A DNA stretch of 64,000 nucleotides, from assembly GCA_018873245.2 (NCBI GenBank), contig JAEMBT020000005.1:11550001-11614000 (forward strand), given 5' to 3'. This document shows, in pieces, positions 58,080 to 64,000 of the stretch; position 1 is the first letter of the stretch, and every line of letters starts with the position of its first letter. Both the position numbers and the translations under genes were made by a program. Origin of the DNA: Archegozetes longisetosus. Taxonomy: Eukaryota > Arthropoda > Arachnida > Sarcoptiformes > Trhypochthoniidae. The notes under the pieces are model-generated. The model did no database searches. It was not told where the DNA came from and worked only from the letters and a program-made list of their open reading frames with translations.

Positions 58080-58700
58080 AAATGAAAGTCAACTTAAGAA
58101 TGAGACATTTGATCAAATTTAATCACAATTTTTCTCATAAGAGTGTGAGTTTTCACTGAATAGTCAGTTCTGATAGGACTTCAATTTATGTTAATCTTTA
58201 GATATGATACTTTGAATCTTCAAAACTAATTAGTAATTCAAACAACTTATAAGTCATGCATAAAATGTCCGTCACTTTTCATTTAATCGAAAACACGTCT
58301 TTATTTTAATATTATGAACCAAATGAATCAAATGACTCGATAATCGTCAATTCATATTCAATTAAATGTTGCATATACTTTCAAATACAGTTACATATAC
58401 CTGTACAAAATTTGTTAATAATTTGTGACGTTATTAAAAGATTTGACTCATAATATTACTAAACAAAAAATGTTCTCCGATGAATAGAAAATGACTGACT
58501 TTTAGTGATTTTTTTAATTGACATAAGTTTCTTGGATTACTGTTTAGTTTTGAAGATTCAAAGTGCCATCTTCAAATGTGAACATAGATTGAACTGACTA
58601 TTCTGTGCAGACTCACATTCTTATAAGGTGTCCTGTACAAACAATATTTAATGAGCTATAGGTTTTCGTCAATTTAAATCAAATGAATTTTTAAATGCAA
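58080..58700. repeat. Degenerate fold-back element
   Basis: The segment around 58135-58245 pairs with 58525-58635: ACTTTGAATCTTCAAAACTA is mirrored by TAGTTTTGAAGATTCAAAGT, and GAATAGTCAGTT by AACTGACTATTC. Pairing continues weakly inward and outward. Non-coding, with an older appearance than the fold-back at 18526. Confidence 0.6.
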
Positions 58701-59824
58701 GTTTTCATCAGGCTTATATAGTTTGAGTGAAAACTCTCTAAAAAACATGAAACAATGTATGTTGGAAGTTCATTGCAATCATTTGTCTTTGAAAATATTT
58801 TTTGCTATTAAGTTGAGATTTATAAAAGATTAGCTAAATTTTTGTCATTATTTTCACACGCAATTTTGGTCCATTACTATAGTTGAGATTTTTAATAACT
58901 GCTTTTCGTATTTTGCATGGAAAGTTTTCGCACGCCCTGTATTGAGTAGCTTTTAAGACTAATCTAACACTCGTCACATGTCACTCGATATTATAAGACG
59001 TATTTCTGGCATTTTTCTGTAACATTTTAATCACTAAAGGATAGATAAGTAAAGTTACCTAAATGTCAGATATAAAATAATAAACTATCACTAGTTATTC
59101 GAACATTTATATTCATTATTTGTGTAACAATAGAAGACTCTTTCACTGAGTTGTGTTTTATTTTCTTTATTAGGCATCTGACAAATTTTTAACTCTTCCT
59201 CACACGCATAAAGTACGAAATACTGTTACATATGTCACTATCTAAATTATGAGATGTTTAACTAGTATATCGTACTTACAGGATCTAACAAGTAATACAA
59301 AATAAATTCTTAAATAACTTTCCTAAACTATAGGTTAAAAAAGATTTTTAATACAAGTAAAAAAGTATTGAATGTGTTTTTCAATTATATAAGAAATACT
59401 ATTTTCACTGAAACTCTTTACTAATCAGGCAAAAGTGTAAGCAATTTAATCAGGAATAATCGTGATTGAACAATTGGTAATAAAAATTTCCTGTAAGTCA
59501 GTTCAAGGCCTAAGTAAAAATTGAAGTAATACATAGCGAATTTCATCGTATAGACACCTTAAGGCTGATTTTAAACTGTACACCAGGTGTACTATTAATA
59601 GCATTAACAGTCAAACTAAAGTTTTTACGCTTAGGGTTTTGACTGTTGAACTATATATTTAAAGACCTGTTTCTCAATTGATTTTTAGGTCAGGTTTAAA
59701 AGCCTTGCAAAGGCACTGAATAGGTAGTAGTCCTCTAATATCTTAAAAAAGTTAGTGCAACGTATGCATCATTTCAACATCTGATTTATACATAAAAGTT
59801 GTTTATGTTTAACAGTTCAAATCA
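58701..59824. other. Upstream region of FMO-C
   Basis: AT-rich, no gene. The last about 40 bp before the ATG (TACATAAAAGTTGTTTATG onward) are shared with FMO-A, so only a very short 5' flank was copied to that locus. Confidence 0.5.
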
Positions 59825-62800
59825 ATGTCCAAATTAAGAATCGGTATTATTGGTGCCGGAGCTTCGGGTGCGACCGCAACTAAAGCATGCCTCGAACAAG
59901 GTTTCGACGTTGTTGTTTACGAGAAAACTGGTCGTACGGGAGGTCTTTGGAGGTATCACGAAGAAGATGTCGACGGTATTGCTTCAGTGGCAAAGTCAAC
60001 TATCATTAATTCAAGTAAAGAGATGTCGGCCTTTTCTGATTTTCCGCCACCTCCAGAGTATCCCAATTATATGCATAACTCAAAAATGGTAATTCGATTC
60101 TTTTATATCATATTATGTTTGAGCTAAACTATTGAAATTTTCTTTAATCGAATATTGAATAAGTTTATTTCTGATCACTTCAAATTCTGATAGCTTATAA
60201 TTCGACCAATGATTTTGTTAATAAGTGCTTTTGCAAAATTTGTCAGTTTAATTGCCATTTAACTTATAATACTTTGAAACTGTGTTCCTTATTTCTAATC
60301 AAAAAATATCTTTGAAATTATCTTTTATATAATCAAGAATTAGGCTACAGCTCAATGAATATTAAAGATAAAAAAGTGAGACAAATATTTACTCAAGTTT
60401 ACAATAATTATTAGGATTATATTAAATAAAACAAAACAATAAATCAATGACACAGAAAATAGAGTTTAACGAACTCCACGTATGATAAATTAGTACATAT
60501 TTTTAACATTTCGATGTTCTCTAACAAACGCCAATATATTTATAGTAGTTTTGATATAATTAAAACTAGGTTCAACAAAACTTTATCATTTTTTAAAAGG
60601 AGTTTATCCCTAAGATATAAAATAAGGAAAAAATTTTACAAAATATGATCGAAAACTTATAATTAAAGCTCAAAAGTATAGCAAAACAATTTAAACGTTT
60701 AAATGATTACTAATATTGTTACAATAACAGGTCAAATATTTTGATTTATACGGACAAAAATTTGGTTTCGATAACTATGTCAAATTTCGACACGATGTCA
60801 TAAGCTTAGAACCAAACAGTGATTATGAACAAACTGGAAGATGGAAATTAACAGCTAAGGATCTAAATACCGGCCAAATATTTAGTGATGTTTTTGATGG
60901 TGTGATGGTCTGTACGGGACATCACGTAAAACCTCATGTACCAACCTTTGAAGATCAGCACAAGTTTAAGGGGACTATAACTCACACACATTCGTATAAA
61001 AAGCCTGATGGATATGAAGACAAGAAAGTTGTTGTGGTTGGCATCGGAAATTCGGGCGGCGACGCAGTGGTTGAGTTGTCGACTGTAGCCGAAAAAGTAA
61101 GTCAAATACTTTATTATTAAATATTTTGCTGTAAGAAAGACATAAGTGACTACTTTGATAGCATTTATTCATGCTGTTCTTGCAACAAATTCTTCAACTA
61201 AGTGTTTGACTTTATATTTGAATTATTTTATAAGCCTTGAGACTGTGAAAAGAATTTCTTTAAATTTGAAATAGAATGAACAATAATGCGAATACAAATA
61301 TTAGAAATTTGAACTATACTTAATGCTCTGAAAATTCAGAAAAGCCAATACTCATCATAAACATGAATAGACAACGAATGAATACATAAAAAAAATTAGG
61401 GATAATTTACATTTTGAAACTGTGATATCAGTTTGGGATAAGCTCTTAGTCACCAATTGTTGCTTTTGCCACAACTATTGCCACTGTTGATACATTTGCC
61501 ATCTTTTCCACATTTATTGCAACTATTAGAACTCTTGTTCTCAAACTTTTTTACATCATTTTTCATACTATCTTTTGGATTACTTTTGAAACTATCATTG
61601 TTATATTTATCAAAAGAATTGCTCAATTGTTTCTGTTTAGACGACATTTTTATTTGTGAATACGTGAACTTAATTTTAAGAGAAGATAGTCAAAGCTTCC
61701 CCTTTGGTTATGTAAAAACAGGTTTTTGGTTGCACTCAATAGCTATTTTTCACTACTTAAAATTACTTCAACTGTGAGTTTACACCTAATGTAACTGTTT
61801 TTTGTGAACTCTTGCTATTTGCTTTTTAAGGATTTTCCATCAACTAAACTAACGATAAGCCTTCAAATTGTTTGCGCGCTTTGTAGGAAAACGTTCAATT
61901 TAACAAAAGATAATAACTCAAAACATTTTATAAATGAGGACCTATTTATCAAATGTTCAATTTTTAAAACTTATTCACGAATCTAAACAATTTTCCTATT
62001 TTTCCTGTTCAATAAATTTTCCACTTTTTCAAGAACATTGTATTCTAGGGTGAATAAGATTTCTTTAATTTTGCTCCCTCACTTAAAAATTTCTGTCTTC
62101 GTCACTGTTGACTGGTTAACATTAAAATATTAAGTTCCCAATCCTTGATTGCATTGAACTAAAAGTGATTCCAGCTTTTAATCTTGAAAAATTTGATAGC
62201 AGTAAAAGGTTAGATACGACTTATCTGACTTGTATGAAAATAAAATTCTTGTACATAAGAACTTAGCTTTAAATTAGAGCCAGAATGTTATGTTAAATAA
62301 GTTATAATCTTCAATACAATAGATAATACATGAATTATTTGTATTTCAACTTAATATAGCACAGTAAATACTCACTAAGCAAAATTATTCCTCGAGTAAA
62401 AGTAAATGAGCTTACAAAAAACTTAAAGGCAATTGAAACACAACGCTTATTGAGATTGCGAGAACCCTTATATCTCTGCCTCTATAAAGCTAAAAATATT
62501 TTCTCGCAAAACTATAGATATATTTTATTAATATCTTAATAATCGACCTTGATAATTAAACATTAAGGTATATTTATCGACAAGACGCGGAACATGGGTT
62601 ATTCACAGAGTAGGACCTAATGGCAAACCATTAGATGGACAATTTATGAGAAGATTTCTTAACACCTTGTTCTTGTGGACGCCATATAGTATTGTATGCT
62701 CTGTAGTAGAATGGTATATAAGTGGACGATTCAATCATGAAGACTATCAGTTAAAGCCTGAACACAGAATCTTCGCACAGCATGTTATGGTTAACGACGC

Positions 62801-63978
62801 GCTACCAAATAGAATACTATCGGGTACTGTTACTGTAAAGGCAAATATCGAGAGATTCACAGAGAATGGGGTCATCTTTGAAGGTAAGAAACTATTATCT
62901 CAAAGTTTTATTTCAAGTTTAGGCAAAGAATACTCTTATTTTTGTGCTTTGAATAAAGTATTGGCTTAGTATGAATAGCCTTAAGGATAAAATATTTGAG
63001 AAAGTATTTTATATTAAATCTTCGATTGTTCAGGTTTCTATCCTTGTCTACATTATGGTTGTCAATAGTTTTTGTATTGCTATCATCACAAGTATTGTCT
63101 TTTTCTTTCTGTTCAGTATTATTTGCTTCACAATTTTGTATCCTTTCATTACCACCATTTGATGGCATCTGTTTGACAATATTTAGTCGAAATGCCTTCT
63201 GCCCAAAATGTTCTTCAAATTAGACATTTGAGAACTGAACCCACTCTTAAACTTTGAGCTACTCTTCATATGGTCATGAACTACTCTGACCTTACAGTGA
63301 ATAACTTTCTCTTATAGTAGTTCTTTGTTTTCAAACCTAAATGTTGTCGACTAATGATTTCCTTAGAACTTTCCAGTGATTGGTCTTTATTTCAACATTA
63401 TTCAAATGAAGAATCAATTAAGAACAAAAAAATTGATCGATTTTTAATAAGTTTACTCATTCTTGAGCTAAAAGTTTTACCAATATTTTCAGGTGAAGAG
63501 AAAGAGACGATTTGTGATAAAGTATTGTTGGCGACTGGATATGAAGTCTCGTTTCCATTCATATCGCAATCATTAATAAAGACGGAAAAAAATAAAGTCG
63601 ATCTATATAAATATGTTTTCTCACCAAAACTCAAACACCCGAAAACACTGGCTTTCATATCATTGGCCCAACCAATCGGTGCTCTTTTACCGATTGGTGA
63701 GATGCAGTCTCGATGGTTTGCATTACTTATGGCTAATAAACTGAAGTTACCATCAGTCGAACATATGAATAGAGATATCGAAAAGAAGGAACAATTCATG
63801 AAACGATTTTATGAGAGCGACAGACACACAATACAAGTGGATTGGATTCCATTCATGGACGAATTGGCCACTATCATTGGTGTCAAACCAAATCTTTTTA
63901 AATACTTTTTATCTGATCCCGAACTGTGGAGAGCTCTGTTCTTCGGCCCTTGTGTCCCGTACCAGTATCGTTTGGAAG
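59825..63978 (+). CDS. FMO-C: flavin-containing monooxygenase, 3' end beyond window
   Basis: Exons 59825-60088, 60731-61096, 62568-62883 and 63493-63978, phases 0, 0, 1, 1; a last exon must lie past the right edge because 63978 ends at a GTATTT donor after PYQYRLEG. Motifs: FAD GAGASG (residues 10-15), FMO signature FKGTITHTHSY (167-177), NADPH GIGNSG (192-197), ATGY (about 329-332). About 478 residues are visible and a further about 60 are expected, the usual FMO length. The enzyme uses NADPH and O2 to oxygenate nucleophilic N or S in xenobiotics or alkaloids, normally on the ER membrane. It is the only FMO in the window with all catalytic exons, and probably the source of FMO-A and FMO-D. 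No lesion seen. Confidence 0.93.
61450..61647 (-). CDS. 65-aa Cys/Asn/Lys-rich ORF nested in FMO-C intron 2
   Basis: Antisense to FMO-C. It starts MSSKQKQLSNSFDKYNNDSF, is hydrophilic, and ends with four Cys in SCNKCGKDGKCINSGNSCGK. Composition is strongly non-random, with no hydrophobic stretch. No family recognised; metallothionein-like spacing (C-x2-C, C-x6-C) is superficial. It may be a real small gene or a low-complexity open frame. Confidence 0.35.
   Translation of the reverse strand: MSSKQKQLSNSFDKYNNDSFKSNPKDSMKNDVKKFENKSSNSCNKCGKDGKCINSGNSCGKSNNW
62908..63168 (-). CDS. 86-aa polar ORF nested in FMO-C intron 3
   Basis: Antisense frame starting MPSNGGNERIQNCEANNTEQ and rich in Asn, Asp, Lys and Glu, then turning into a hydrophobic/basic end. 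It resembles the 61450-61647 ORF in composition. The corresponding intron part in FMO-D is lost. Gene status unproven. Confidence 0.2.
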   Translation of the reverse strand: MPSNGGNERIQNCEANNTEQKEKDNTCDDSNTKTIDNHNVDKDRNLNNRRFNIKYFLKYFILKAIHTKPILYSKHKNKSILCLNLK

Positions 63979-64000
63979 GTATTTAGGATTGTTTTGCTAA

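Noticed and set aside
63966-63986. Apparent stop codon ending FMO-C at 63986
   Set aside because: It lies beyond a GTATTT donor after PYQYRLEG. FMO-B and FMO-D both have further exons at this point, so this is intron sequence.

Overview
This is an AT-rich, intron-containing animal genomic window, most likely from an arthropod and perhaps a chelicerate such as a mite. The placement is inference. It rests on the gene families (flavin-containing monooxygenases, arrestin-domain proteins and DEG/ENaC channels), the GT-AG introns, degenerate TTAGG-type repeats, and transposons of the hAT, Tc1/mariner, PIF/Harbinger and MULE classes. No rRNA, tRNA, CRISPR array or bacterial-style operon was seen.

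The dominant structure is a large imperfect inverted duplication. A left arm (about 4783-15312, minus orientation) and a right arm (about 26414-44017, plus orientation) carry the same ordered content: an arrestin-domain gene (ARRDC-L, ARRDC-R), about 1.7 kb of non-coding DNA, a DEG/ENaC channel (DEG-L intact, DEG-R frameshifted) and about 5 kb of intergenic sequence. The arms are separated by an 11-kb spacer. The right arm is about 7 kb longer because it gained a local duplication, two hAT elements, two copies of a short TIR element and a Tc1 element nested in one of these. The left arm supplies the empty sites, so several insertion points can be read to the base.

The spacer (15313-26413) holds a truncated FMO copy (FMO-A) between two inverted copies of a palindrome-rich MITE, a 0.5-kb fold-back element, a decayed Harbinger element with two related MITEs, and a third intact arrestin-domain gene (ARRDC-M). 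The left edge (1-3031) is a transposon graveyard (MULE and two hAT remnants). It is followed by the last two exons of an FMO (FMO-D), fused at about 4780 to the 3' flank of ARRDC-L.

The right part contains a broken mariner-like element (47466-49441), FMO-B (49595-53014, which lacks the NADPH-domain exon yet stays in frame) and FMO-C (59825 to beyond the right edge, with all signature motifs). FMO-C is the only apparently complete FMO, and FMO-A and FMO-D are partial copies of an FMO-C-like gene. The genes do not form an obvious pathway. The window reads as a duplication-rich locus where detoxification-type FMOs, arrestin-domain adaptors and an ion channel have been multiplied, inverted, truncated and invaded by DNA transposons.
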